NCBI GenBank assembly: GCA_900544275.1 | Contig: UQUU01000001.1 | Coordinates: 248,001 to 312,000, forward strand | DNA length: 64,000 bases | From: an uncultured Succiniclasticum sp. | GTDB lineage: Bacteria > Bacillota > Negativicutes > Acidaminococcales > Acidaminococcaceae | Direction of reading: 5' to 3' | Shown: piece by piece, positions 45,512 to 52,644 of the stretch | Layout: each line of letters starts with the position of its first letter | Position numbering within the stretch: the first letter of the stretch is position 1 | Notes under the pieces: model-generated | Databases searched by the model: none | What the model saw: only the letters and a program-made list of their open reading frames with translations | What the model was told of the DNA's origin: nothing | Translations under genes and position numbers: made by a program

Positions 45512-45539
45512 GAAAAAGCGGGCTCGTAAAAGAGCCCGC
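45512..45539 (-). terminator. Attenuator terminator before aroF
   Basis: On the minus strand GCGGGCTC pairs with GAGCCCGC around TTTTAC and is followed by TTTTTCTTTTGCGG: an intrinsic terminator about 90 bases before the aroF ATG and about 45 bases after the leader-peptide stop. Its 5' arm is overlapped by a CGGGC segment that can instead pair with GCCCG at 45569-45573. Confidence 0.88.
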
Positions 45540-45555
45540 CCGATACCGGTTTGGC

Positions 45556-45574
45556 AGCCCGAAACTTCCGGGCC
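45556..45574 (-). promoter_or_regulatory. Alternative hairpin of the aro attenuator
   Basis: GGCCCG pairs with CGGGCT around GAAGTTT on the minus strand. The same GCCCG can pair with the CGGGC copies next to the terminator, helped by GTTT/AAAC pairing inside. This gives the mutually exclusive pairings (2:3 against 3:4) expected of a ribosome-controlled attenuator. The hairpin begins 8 bases after the leader-peptide stop codon. Confidence 0.6.
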
Positions 45575-45582
45575 TTTTCTGT

Positions 45583-45696
45583 TTACGACTTCCTGCGTTT
45601 ATCCAGTTTTTCCCATGCGAAATAGCCATAACTGAAATAATAGCCATAGCTAAAGGAAAAACCGTATTCAACTGCAAATAAGGAAGCCTTTTCCAT
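45583..45696 (-). CDS. Aromatic-rich leader peptide of the aro operon
   Basis: A 37-codon frame with a strong AGGAG 6 bases before the ATG (45694-45696) and a TAA at 45583-45585. Five Phe, six Tyr and one Trp make up 12 of 37 residues, mostly in residues 11-28 (EYGFSFSYGYYFSYGYFAW). The tail (KLDKRRKS) is basic. The promoter lies about 80 bases upstream, and the alternative hairpins and terminator follow directly. Slow translation of Tyr/Phe codons when aromatic tRNAs are uncharged would stall the ribosome over region 1 and allow the antiterminator. The sequence features are seen; the mechanism is inferred from the classic trp/phe leader model. A different-frame ORF over this stretch (45474-45725) has no such logic. 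Confidence 0.85.
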   Translation of the reverse strand: MEKASLFAVEYGFSFSYGYYFSYGYFAWEKLDKRRKS

Positions 45697-45777
45697 GTTG
45701 TGCTCCTGCGGCTATGTAACCACACAGCCTTTCAAACAATTACACTTTTCTTATCTGAAATGGTTTAATATGGTATC

Positions 45778-45806
45778 AGTGTAAATCTTATTTACCTGAC
45801 AGTCAA
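45778..45806 (-). promoter_or_regulatory. Promoter of the aro operon
   Basis: TTGACT (45801-45806) and TACACT (45778-45783) on the minus strand, spacer 17. A GTAAA-N5-TTTAC inverted repeat (45781-45795) covers the spacer and the edge of the -10 box and could be an operator. Confidence 0.8.
45781..45795. promoter_or_regulatory. Inverted repeat inside the aro promoter
   Basis: GTAAATCTTATTTAC is a perfect GTAAA/TTTAC dyad with a 5-base centre, located between the -35 and -10 boxes, the typical place for a repressor site. It is reminiscent of TyrR-type boxes (TGTAAA-N6-TTTACA) but with a different spacing; no TyrR homologue is in the window. Confidence 0.45.
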
Positions 45807-45816
45807 GAACCAGTTG

Positions 45817-45832
45817 TGTAACACATATTACA
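45817..45832. promoter_or_regulatory. TGTAA-N6-TTACA dyad upstream of the aro promoter
   Basis: TGTAACACATATTACA has perfect 5-base arms and lies 10 bases upstream of the -35 box. The serA promoter carries the equivalent element at the same distance (30936-30951). Confidence 0.5.
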
Positions 45833-45885
45833 AAAACGCCTTGCATTACAGGTTACGCTCCTGAATTACTCAGGCAGCCTGTCGA

Positions 45886-47139
45886 TCAGAACAACATGAT
45901 GACCATGCCTGCAATCAGGGCAAGCGTAATTCCCAACGCATTGCGTTTGCAGACTTCCATAGGATCCACGCCGGCAATGCCTGCTACGATGATCGTAGCC
46001 CCGGCTATCGGGGAAATGGTGCGTCCCAAAGTACCGCCGAAGGTGGCGATCGAACCCATGGACATAATATTCATACCAAACTCCGCTGCATGTGGCGTGA
46101 TAGACTCGTTAAAAGCAACCGTCGCAGCATCGCCGGAGCCGGAGATAATGGCCAGCAGGAAAGGGCCAAAGGAGGCAGCCAGTTTGACCAGACCGGTGGA
46201 ATTCAACATCGCGGCAATGACGGCTTTAATTACACCCAAGGCATTTAAGCCGGCCACGAACACGCCTACCGAGATGATGATACCGATAATATCTCCATAA
46301 CCTTTACCCATGCCGTCAAAGAAGCTTTTGGTCAGCCCCACAGGATTGGTACGTGTCACGGCCAAAGAAACCAGGGCGCCGATCACCATAGCCTGCGCTA
46401 CTCCCATTTTAAAAGCGGGCACAACTTTGGTCGCGCCTAACAATAAGATTACAACGGGCAGCAACGGCATGCAGGCATAGAGTGCGTTTACTTTAAAATC
46501 TTCTGCCTCCATGCCGCCTTCTGCGGCATGACCCGAATTTTCTTTCATCAGTATAGCCAGTATCGTTAAAACTACCGCGGCGACCAGCATACCGATCACC
46601 ACGATATTCATCTGATGGCCGATGACATCAGTGATCTGTGCTCCGGCCAGTTTCGCGACTACGCCGTTATGTACCAGACCGGGATTCAGCATGCTGCCAA
46701 AAGTGCCTGATTTTACGGCGGCAGCGGCCATCGCCGGATGCACGCCGGCGGACATCAGAATGGGAATAAAGATAACGCCTACCGCCGCAGCGCAGCCCGC
46801 CGCGCTGGGAATCGCGATATTTACCACAAAGGTGGCGATTACAGTGCCGGGAATCAGCAGATAACCTAATTTTTTCAGTACCGCAGCAATGGCCGATACC
46901 AAATGTTTATCACAGGTGGTATATTTCATGACCATCGCAAAACCCATACTGGAGCAAACCGACATGATAAGCCCTGCATTGGTCATGCTTTTGGCAAAAC
47001 CATCCAGCGCCATCATCGGCTTCATAGCGATAATGGCCATAAGCAGACCGGCGCCAACGAGGACCATGCGGGACTCATATCGTTTCAGCAGCAACGCGAT
47101 GACTGCTAAAATAACGACAATTCCAATAGCAATGAACAT
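45886..47139 (-). CDS. DcuC-family anaerobic C4-dicarboxylate carrier
   Basis: About 417 residues with 11-13 hydrophobic segments and few charges. Typical stretches: KRYESRMVLVGAGLLMAIIA, MKYTTCDKHLVSAIAAVLKK, NIAIPSAAGCAAAVGVIFIPILMSAGVHPAMAAAAVKSGTFGSMLNPGLVHN, ISGSGDAATVAFNESITPHA and TISPIAGATIIVAGIAG, as in the DcuC group (fumarate/succinate exchange). The ATG at 47139 has GGAGAGGGG upstream at a slightly long spacing; the frame to 47166 begins inside that site. Exchange of succinate for other dicarboxylates would suit a fermenting Negativicute, but the substrate is inference. An inverted repeat and a GntR-type palindrome lie upstream. Confidence 0.88.
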   Translation of the reverse strand: MFIAIGIVVILAVIALLLKRYESRMVLVGAGLLMAIIAMKPMMALDGFAKSMTNAGLIMSVCSSMGFAMVMKYTTCDKHLVSAIAAVLKKLGYLLIPGTVIATFVVNIAIPSAAGCAAAVGVIFIPILMSAGVHPAMAAAAVKSGTFGSMLNPGLVHNGVVAKLAGAQITDVIGHQMNIVVIGMLVAAVVLTILAILMKENSGHAAEGGMEAEDFKVNALYACMPLLPVVILLLGATKVVPAFKMGVAQAMVIGALVSLAVTRTNPVGLTKSFFDGMGKGYGDIIGIIISVGVFVAGLNALGVIKAVIAAMLNSTGLVKLAASFGPFLLAIISGSGDAATVAFNESITPHAAEFGMNIMSMGSIATFGGTLGRTISPIAGATIIVAGIAGVDPMEVCKRNALGITLALIAGMVIMLF

Positions 47140-47193
47140 AATAAAAGACCCCTCTCCTTCAGGCATCTGCCGCCAAAATGTGCTGCAAATGCG

Positions 47194-47228
47194 ATTAAAA
47201 TGTAGTTTTACACGGATTACATTTTAAT
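47194..47228. promoter_or_regulatory. 11-bp inverted repeat in the DcuC-type promoter region
   Basis: ATTAAAATGTA (47194-47204) and TACATTTTAAT (47218-47228) are perfect arms separated by 13 bases. It lies just downstream of a TATAAT on the minus strand (47231-47236), so it covers the start of the transcript and could be an operator or an RNA hairpin in the leader. Confidence 0.5.
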
Positions 47229-47261
47229 TTATTATATAGGATTGTTCACAATTTATCTACA

Positions 47262-47298
47262 AAACGAGGCTATGTATACAATATACATAGCCTCGTTT
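47262..47298 (-). terminator. Strong hairpin after the LtaS-like gene, containing a palindromic operator-like core
   Basis: AAACGAGGCTATGTAT and ATACATAGCCTCGTTT form a perfect 16-bp stem with a 5-base loop. On the minus strand it is followed by TGTAGAT, so the T-run is short. The centre (47273-47287) is TGTATACAATATACA, one base different from the palindrome at 3001-3015. Confidence 0.6.
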
Positions 47299-47382
47299 CA
47301 GTCCTGTTTTCTTATGGGCAGACTTAAACTGACCGGACCCTTTATTCGCCTCGCTTCAGTCCTGTTTCCCTGCGGGCAGACT
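47291..47382. repeat. Direct repeat derived from the 3' end of the LtaS-like gene
   Basis: CCTCGTTTCAGTCCTG at 47291 recurs as CCTCGCTTCAGTCCTG at 47349; the similarity covers 34 bases (47291-47324 and 47349-47382), offset 58. The second copy spans the stop codon of the LtaS-like gene. Read in phase, the gene ends SLPAGKQD-stop and the downstream copy encodes SLPIRKQD-stop, so it is a duplicated gene end. Confidence 0.8.
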
Positions 47383-49413
47383 GCTGCGATAGTAGGTAAA
47401 CATTACAAAGTTAGCCAACGCATCTTCATATTCATGTTGCGGATATGGTTCATCAATTTTATCCACAAATTTTACGAACCGGCTGTAATAATACGCTTTA
47501 TCACCAAAGAACCCTAACGCACTGTCTTTTTCCGGATAATATTGCAAGAGATTCCGCCCAATAAACTGCTCCGGCGGCTGAATTCCCAGCAAACAAAGTA
47601 AGGTGGGAGCCAGATCGATCTGCGAAGCATAGGTGGATGGGTCCAGACCAGCCAGCGGCTTCAGATTTTTAGAAATAAAAATCAGGGGGATGGGGGCAAT
47701 ACTGCGGCGGTCTTCTTCTTTGGAAACTATTGTTGTATATTCTCCGCCGGAATGGGGGTTGTGGTCGCTGGTAATGATATACAGCGTCCGCTCATCCATC
47801 AGGCCGGCTTCCCCGGCAGCGCGGAAAAATTCTTTAAAGGTGGAATCCACCCAATACATACCGTGAATCGTCACCAGCTGGTTCTCCCGAAAACTGGCCG
47901 GCGTATCTTCCCACTTTGTCGCGTAATAAGGATAGGGCTGGTGCATATCCAGGGTTTTGGTTACATAAATAAATTTTTTCCCTTTCAGCTTCTTCAGCGA
48001 CTCCAGCGTATAACGATACATTTCATCATTATGGAAGCCCCAGCCGGAAGCGCCGGTACAGCCTGCCGCCTCCATATCTTCCCGGGCCTCATAATTTTCC
48101 ATGCCGAACTGATCCGTATACTCCTTAAATTCGTGATTATAATAGCGGCTGGAAGCACTGAGGAAATAACCGGTATAGCCATGCTGCTGAGCACTGCGAT
48201 ACAAAGAAGGCGTGCCTTTCCCCGGAATATCCCCGTCAAACAGTAACTGGGAGCGGAATGTTGCATTCAGACCTTCCGTAGTGGGCAGAGCCGAGGTGTA
48301 ATAATTGTCAATATGGGGATACGTTTTAAGCAGATGATCCAGATAAGGCGTTGCTTCGGCGGGGATAAAAGAATTATAGTAATGGATGTAATCCCGATGT
48401 ACTGACTCCAAAATCAGCATAACAACGCGGTCATAGGCAGGTTCTATCCGAGGTTGGGGGACAGTTCTGCGCATCACCCCCAATTGGTACATCCATTCTT
48501 TGTCTTTATCGGTCAGCTCTTTTTTCTTATGCACATTTTCCCGCAGCACTTTTTCTTTTTTAAACAAAGCTTTCCCGATAATATTGGGAACAATGGGCGT
48601 CACCAGATTATCCCTGTATTCCTGCCGGCTCTTTTCCACCTGTTCATCACTCCAGAGACCGGATTCACGCAGAGCAAAAAGCCCCAGCTGACTGCCGGAA
48701 AAATACAGAAGATTAAAAAGTAAGGTATAACCCAGCACGACCATCAGTCCCCAGACAAAATTGGGTTTATGACGCTGGGGCTCCGTACCCCGGAAAAGAA
48801 GCGCCACTACTGCGACAAAACCGATAACCCCGGCAATCTGGGTCACAGAAAAAGAGGTCATCACGCCTTTGATCGCATAAATATTAAAATTACGGAAGAA
48901 AACGCTTTGCACGTGCATGGTGGTCTGCCAGAAATAAATGATGTCCAGCAGCATTAAAAAAGCACAGACCGCATAGACGGCAAAATATAATACTTTATTC
49001 CGGGTAACCGGATGATGATGATAAACGAATGCAGCCAGCAATACCGGCACAATATTGTTCATCAAACCGGCCGGCAGCGCCAAAGCCGTAAGAAAATACG
49101 GATCCAGAGCCAGTTTGTAAATCATAAAGCCGGCAAAGCCCAGATAAATCGCCCCCAGCACGACAGCGGGGAAATAACGGCGTACCCGGTCCGGAATACG
49201 TTTACGGCGAAAAAAAAGCAAGCCGCCCAAAGCCAGGATCACAACGTCACGCAACAACGCATTGATTACCAGTTCCCAATAATCTCCTAAAGGAAATGGC
49301 GTGATCCCGGCATAGATCGCCTGCGCACGAACAGCTTCCCAACTGAAAACTGCCACAACTACAACTATGCTGCCTGCCGTCAGAAAAAAACGACTTCTTC
49401 TCTCATCTTTCAT
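47356..49413 (-). CDS. LtaS-like membrane sulfatase-fold phosphotransferase
   Basis: About 685 residues. Five or so N-terminal hydrophobic segments (to about residue 240), a helical linker, and a periplasmic sulfatase-type domain (about 330-640): VVMLILESVHRDYI (metal-binding Glu), SALPTTEGLNATF (candidate Thr nucleophile), TLDMHQPY, YIITSDHNPHSG (Asp-His metal site). This is the layout of lipoteichoic-acid synthase, OpgB-type phosphoglycerol transferases and phosphoethanolamine transferases. In a diderm next to LPS genes, modification of LPS core, a glycan or a glycolipid is more likely than LTA. I chose the ATG at 49413, which has only a weak site (CAGGTG); upstream in-frame starts are possible. 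The downstream side has a duplicated 3' end. Confidence 0.82.
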   Translation of the reverse strand: MKDERRSRFFLTAGSIVVVVAVFSWEAVRAQAIYAGITPFPLGDYWELVINALLRDVVILALGGLLFFRRKRIPDRVRRYFPAVVLGAIYLGFAGFMIYKLALDPYFLTALALPAGLMNNIVPVLLAAFVYHHHPVTRNKVLYFAVYAVCAFLMLLDIIYFWQTTMHVQSVFFRNFNIYAIKGVMTSFSVTQIAGVIGFVAVVALLFRGTEPQRHKPNFVWGLMVVLGYTLLFNLLYFSGSQLGLFALRESGLWSDEQVEKSRQEYRDNLVTPIVPNIIGKALFKKEKVLRENVHKKKELTDKDKEWMYQLGVMRRTVPQPRIEPAYDRVVMLILESVHRDYIHYYNSFIPAEATPYLDHLLKTYPHIDNYYTSALPTTEGLNATFRSQLLFDGDIPGKGTPSLYRSAQQHGYTGYFLSASSRYYNHEFKEYTDQFGMENYEAREDMEAAGCTGASGWGFHNDEMYRYTLESLKKLKGKKFIYVTKTLDMHQPYPYYATKWEDTPASFRENQLVTIHGMYWVDSTFKEFFRAAGEAGLMDERTLYIITSDHNPHSGGEYTTIVSKEEDRRSIAPIPLIFISKNLKPLAGLDPSTYASQIDLAPTLLCLLGIQPPEQFIGRNLLQYYPEKDSALGFFGDKAYYYSRFVKFVDKIDEPYPQHEYEDALANFVMFTYYRSSLPAGKQD

Positions 49414-49540
49414 GGAACACCTGTTATCCAAAAGTAAAATAAGTAACGCAAAATACTGTAAAGCAAAGAAAATATACCGGTTCGGGAAATGAATTTTTTT
49501 GCCACAACGCATATAAAGAGTGAGGCATGCTCATAACAGC

Positions 49541-50488
49541 TCAGGGAATAAAGACCAGCGGCGTGGCGTCCATCTCCAACCGCAAAGGGGTAGCCGTAAC
49601 ACCGTCTCCGTCCAACTCAACGGGGAACTCCGCTTCGCAGGTGACAGAACGGACTTCGATCTTCCTGGCAGTACGGCGGATAATACCTTTATCCAGACTC
49701 AGTCCTTCTAAAGCAATCAATGAAGCATATTTCAAAATATCAGAGCGGTTATGGCCGGGAAAGATAGCCACATGAAATACGGGGCTTGTCAACGCCGCTT
49801 CCGGAAACAGGTTATAGCGGCCGGCATAATAACGGCTCTTACCTATAATGACGGAGGAACCGGAGTACCAGTTTTCTTCTTCATCCAAACGCACTTCAAA
49901 CGCATAGCGCCAGTTGCTGAAAATCAGCTCATTCCGCACCACCTTGGTACTTTTCAGCACGTAGGCGAATTTGTTTAACAGGCGTTTTTCCATAAACCCC
50001 ACATTATCTACGACCAGAGAATCAAAGCCCACGCTGGCCACGGTCAGAAAAAGATGCCCATTCGCCCGGGCCGTATACAGCGGATAGACAAAGCCTTTTA
50101 ACGCCCGCTGCACCCAGCGCACCGGATCGTTCCGCAAAAACATCTCCTTGGCGATCAGATTCACCGTACCTGCCGGAAAGACGCTGATATAAGGATGATA
50201 ATCCAGGTGCAGCATATCTTCTACGAAAGCCCGAATGGTGCCGTCGCCCCCGGCAATGATCACCCAGTCGCACTTCTCCTCGACCACTTTTTGCGCCAGC
50301 TGCGGCATCTGCTCAAAAAATTCTACATCCAGCATCTCCACCTTGGCATTCAGTTCCCGTTTCAATAACTTAAATACTTCATTAATGCGGGAGGGCATAC
50401 TGGCAAAAAGTTGCTTACCGGAATAACGGTTAAACAGGATAAAAACCTTTTTGAATTTTCGCGGATCCACTTGCCTTTTCGGCTGCAT
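49541..50488 (-). CDS. Diacylglycerol kinase-family lipid kinase (YegS/DgkB type)
   Basis: About 315 residues. The nucleotide-binding motif WVIIAGGDGTIRAFVEDML and PAGTVNLIAKEM are the signatures of the DAGK catalytic domain; VASVGFDSLVVDNVGF follows. Cytosolic or membrane-peripheral phosphorylation of a lipid (diacylglycerol, undecaprenol-like or sphingoid-like). Its ATG at 50488 follows GAGGGAATCTG and overlaps the stop of the upstream heptosyltransferase (ATGA), so it is part of the LPS operon. Which lipid it acts on is unknown. Confidence 0.88.
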   Translation of the reverse strand: MQPKRQVDPRKFKKVFILFNRYSGKQLFASMPSRINEVFKLLKRELNAKVEMLDVEFFEQMPQLAQKVVEEKCDWVIIAGGDGTIRAFVEDMLHLDYHPYISVFPAGTVNLIAKEMFLRNDPVRWVQRALKGFVYPLYTARANGHLFLTVASVGFDSLVVDNVGFMEKRLLNKFAYVLKSTKVVRNELIFSNWRYAFEVRLDEEENWYSGSSVIIGKSRYYAGRYNLFPEAALTSPVFHVAIFPGHNRSDILKYASLIALEGLSLDKGIIRRTARKIEVRSVTCEAEFPVELDGDGVTATPLRLEMDATPLVFIP

Positions 50489-51537
50489 CAGATTCCCTCC
50501 TCTTGGGCAAGCCATTGTTCACAGGCCGCCAGCACCTGTTCTACCGTTAACTCTTTCATACACCACATATTATACCGCGGGTCATCACAATGATGCTTCA
50601 TCCCTGCCGCACAGCCCGGACAGGGCGGCTGCGCGGTCACGATCGTTGCCCGCTCCGTATAGGGACCGTACAGATCCGGATGGCTGGGGCCGTACATGGC
50701 AACGATGGGAACACGCTGACTGATCGCCACATGCATGGGCCCGCTGTCGTTGGTCACGATCAGACTGCAGCGACGCATAGCCGCGGCCAATTGCCCAATG
50801 GTAAACTGTCCTGTGGCAATAATCGGTTCACTATGCATCTGGGCGACTGCCTCCTGCACCATCGCCTCGTCCATGGTGCCGCCGAAAAACACACTGCGAT
50901 ACCCGCGCGATGCCAGGGTATCCGCTACTTCGGCAAACCGTTCCGGCGCCCAGCGCTTGGTTTCCACAGCGCTGCCGATATTAAAACCGATCAGCTTATC
51001 TGCAGGAAGCACACTCTGCTCCTGCCAAAACATTTCCGTAAACTTTACGTCCTCCGGCCCCGGGAAAATTTCCAGGCCATGATGCGACAATTTCTTCACA
51101 CCTAACTGGGTAAGCACGTCCAGGTACATATCCGCCGCATGCTTTTTTCTGTCTAACGGGGTCAGCACCGAGAACCAGGGCTTAAAAAGCCAGTTCGTGC
51201 AACCGGCGCGGACTCCTGCCCGAGTCATGGCGCAGATAAAAGAACAGCGTTCATTCGGATGCAGATTGATTAAAAGATCAAAATTCATCCGTCCCAGATT
51301 ATGGGCGCAGCTTAATAAAGCTAAAATACTGTTATCCCTGCCTTTTTTATCAATGGTGATCACTTCATCCAAACAGGGATTGTGCAAAACCACATCTTTC
51401 AGTTTTTCATCCACCAGCATGGTGATATGGGAGTCAGGCGCCGCTTCCCGCAAAGCCCGTATAAAAGGAGTCGTCAGCGTCAGGTCTCCCAGATGCATCA
51501 GGAACGTAACCAATATTTTTTTATGATTCAGTTCCAT
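50488..51537 (-). CDS. GT9-family heptosyltransferase (WaaF/WaaC-like)
   Basis: About 349 residues. Two Rossmann-like halves; N-terminal KILVTFLMHLGDLTLTTPFIRAL is the GT9 start, and the ADP-heptose side has VTNDSGPMHVAISQRVPIVAMYGPSHPDLYGP. Adds L-glycero-D-manno-heptose to the inner core of LPS in the cytoplasm. A Cys-rich tail (QPPCPGCAAGMKHHCDDPRYNMWCMKEL) is also typical of GT9 enzymes. The ATG at 51537, three codons after a GTG, follows GGTGAGG. Its start overlaps the end of the upstream heptosyltransferase by 17 bases. Order of addition relative to its neighbour cannot be told. Confidence 0.9.
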   Translation of the reverse strand: MELNHKKILVTFLMHLGDLTLTTPFIRALREAAPDSHITMLVDEKLKDVVLHNPCLDEVITIDKKGRDNSILALLSCAHNLGRMNFDLLINLHPNERCSFICAMTRAGVRAGCTNWLFKPWFSVLTPLDRKKHAADMYLDVLTQLGVKKLSHHGLEIFPGPEDVKFTEMFWQEQSVLPADKLIGFNIGSAVETKRWAPERFAEVADTLASRGYRSVFFGGTMDEAMVQEAVAQMHSEPIIATGQFTIGQLAAAMRRCSLIVTNDSGPMHVAISQRVPIVAMYGPSHPDLYGPYTERATIVTAQPPCPGCAAGMKHHCDDPRYNMWCMKELTVEQVLAACEQWLAQEEGI

Positions 51538-52555
51538 CGACCTCACCCCGCTTCCTCTTATATTCCTGAAAGACCATCTCCGGCGTCAGTGACTTCATGC
51601 AAATCCAGTTGTCACACTGTTTTTTCAGACAGCCGGCACAATCCACCGGCGCGATCAGGATGACGGACGCCTCGCTGCCGTAAGGCCCTGTGCGTTCCGG
51701 TCGGGTCGGCCCATATAAAGCCACCAGCGGTTTTTTAAACGCCGCGGCAATAAACAAAGGGCCCGTATCGCCGCTGATATAAAAAGAACAATGCTGAATC
51801 AAAGCGCCTAACTCCCGCAGGGACGTCTGTCCCGTAAGATCCGTCACGCCCGGTGTCAGCGTTTGGATCGCCTGCCCCAATACAACGTCATCCGGCCCCC
51901 CCGCCAGAACCACCGCGCAGCCATCTGCCAAAATTTCAGCGGCCAGCCTGGCATAATACTCTACCGGCCATTTTTTCGTTTCCCAGCGGGCCCCCGGCGC
52001 CAACACCACGTAAGAGCCCTCCACCGACGGCATTTTTTTCTGCACAGCGGCCCATTCAAAAGCAAGCTCCGGCATAGGGAAACGGATCTCTTCCACCTTG
52101 CCGCCCAGGTAACGCGCTACATCCAGATAGCGTTCGATCACATGATCACGGGCGTGTGCGCCGCAGATTGCTTTACTCACCAAGCCGCTGCCTTCCCGCA
52201 TTTCACAGTAGCCGATGCGGTGGGAGCAACCGCTGATTGCTGCCAGCACTGCGCTTTTAAACAGCCCCTGCATGTCGATCACCAAATCGAAGTGGCGGGA
52301 TTGAAGCAAGGCCCGCATTTCTTTGAAATACGCCCATTTACCGGACCAGTTCAGTTTTTTAAATTTTACTTTATCAAAATAGAGTATCTCATCCACCATG
52401 GGCGGATCCGGCACAAAGGCGGCAAACTGCGGGTGGACGAGCCAGCTGATACGGGCCCGGGGAAAACGGTCCCGTAAAACTGCAACAAAGGGCAACGTAT
52501 GCAGTACGTCGCCCAATGAGCTCATTTTGATGATAAGTATATTCCGGTATTCCAT
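51521..52555 (-). CDS. GT9-family heptosyltransferase (WaaC/WaaF-like)
   Basis: 344 residues. ILIIKMSSLGDVLHTLPFVAVLRDRFPRA at the N terminus is close to WaaC-type heptosyltransferase I; FYISGDTGPLFIAAAFKKPLVALYGPTRPERTGP marks the sugar-nucleotide site, and a Cys-containing tail (CAGCLKKQCDNWICMKSL) ends the protein. Probably transfers the first or second heptose to Kdo. The ATG follows AGGA at 6 bases. It lies about 90 bp downstream of gmhB in the heptose cluster. Confidence 0.9.
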   Translation of the reverse strand: MEYRNILIIKMSSLGDVLHTLPFVAVLRDRFPRARISWLVHPQFAAFVPDPPMVDEILYFDKVKFKKLNWSGKWAYFKEMRALLQSRHFDLVIDMQGLFKSAVLAAISGCSHRIGYCEMREGSGLVSKAICGAHARDHVIERYLDVARYLGGKVEEIRFPMPELAFEWAAVQKKMPSVEGSYVVLAPGARWETKKWPVEYYARLAAEILADGCAVVLAGGPDDVVLGQAIQTLTPGVTDLTGQTSLRELGALIQHCSFYISGDTGPLFIAAAFKKPLVALYGPTRPERTGPYGSEASVILIAPVDCAGCLKKQCDNWICMKSLTPEMVFQEYKRKRGEVDGTES

Positions 52556-52644
52556 ATAAATCCTGTGAGTTCTCTGATCCTGTTATCCTGCGTCGGATCG
52601 CCGCATTCTCTAACTCCTTAAAACCGAGAGGCAGTTCGTCAGCT

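Noticed and set aside
45474..45725. An 83-residue open frame over the aro leader
   Set aside because: It is in a different frame from the aromatic-rich peptide, reads through the terminator hairpin and lacks family features. The 37-codon frame has the better ribosome binding site and fits the context.
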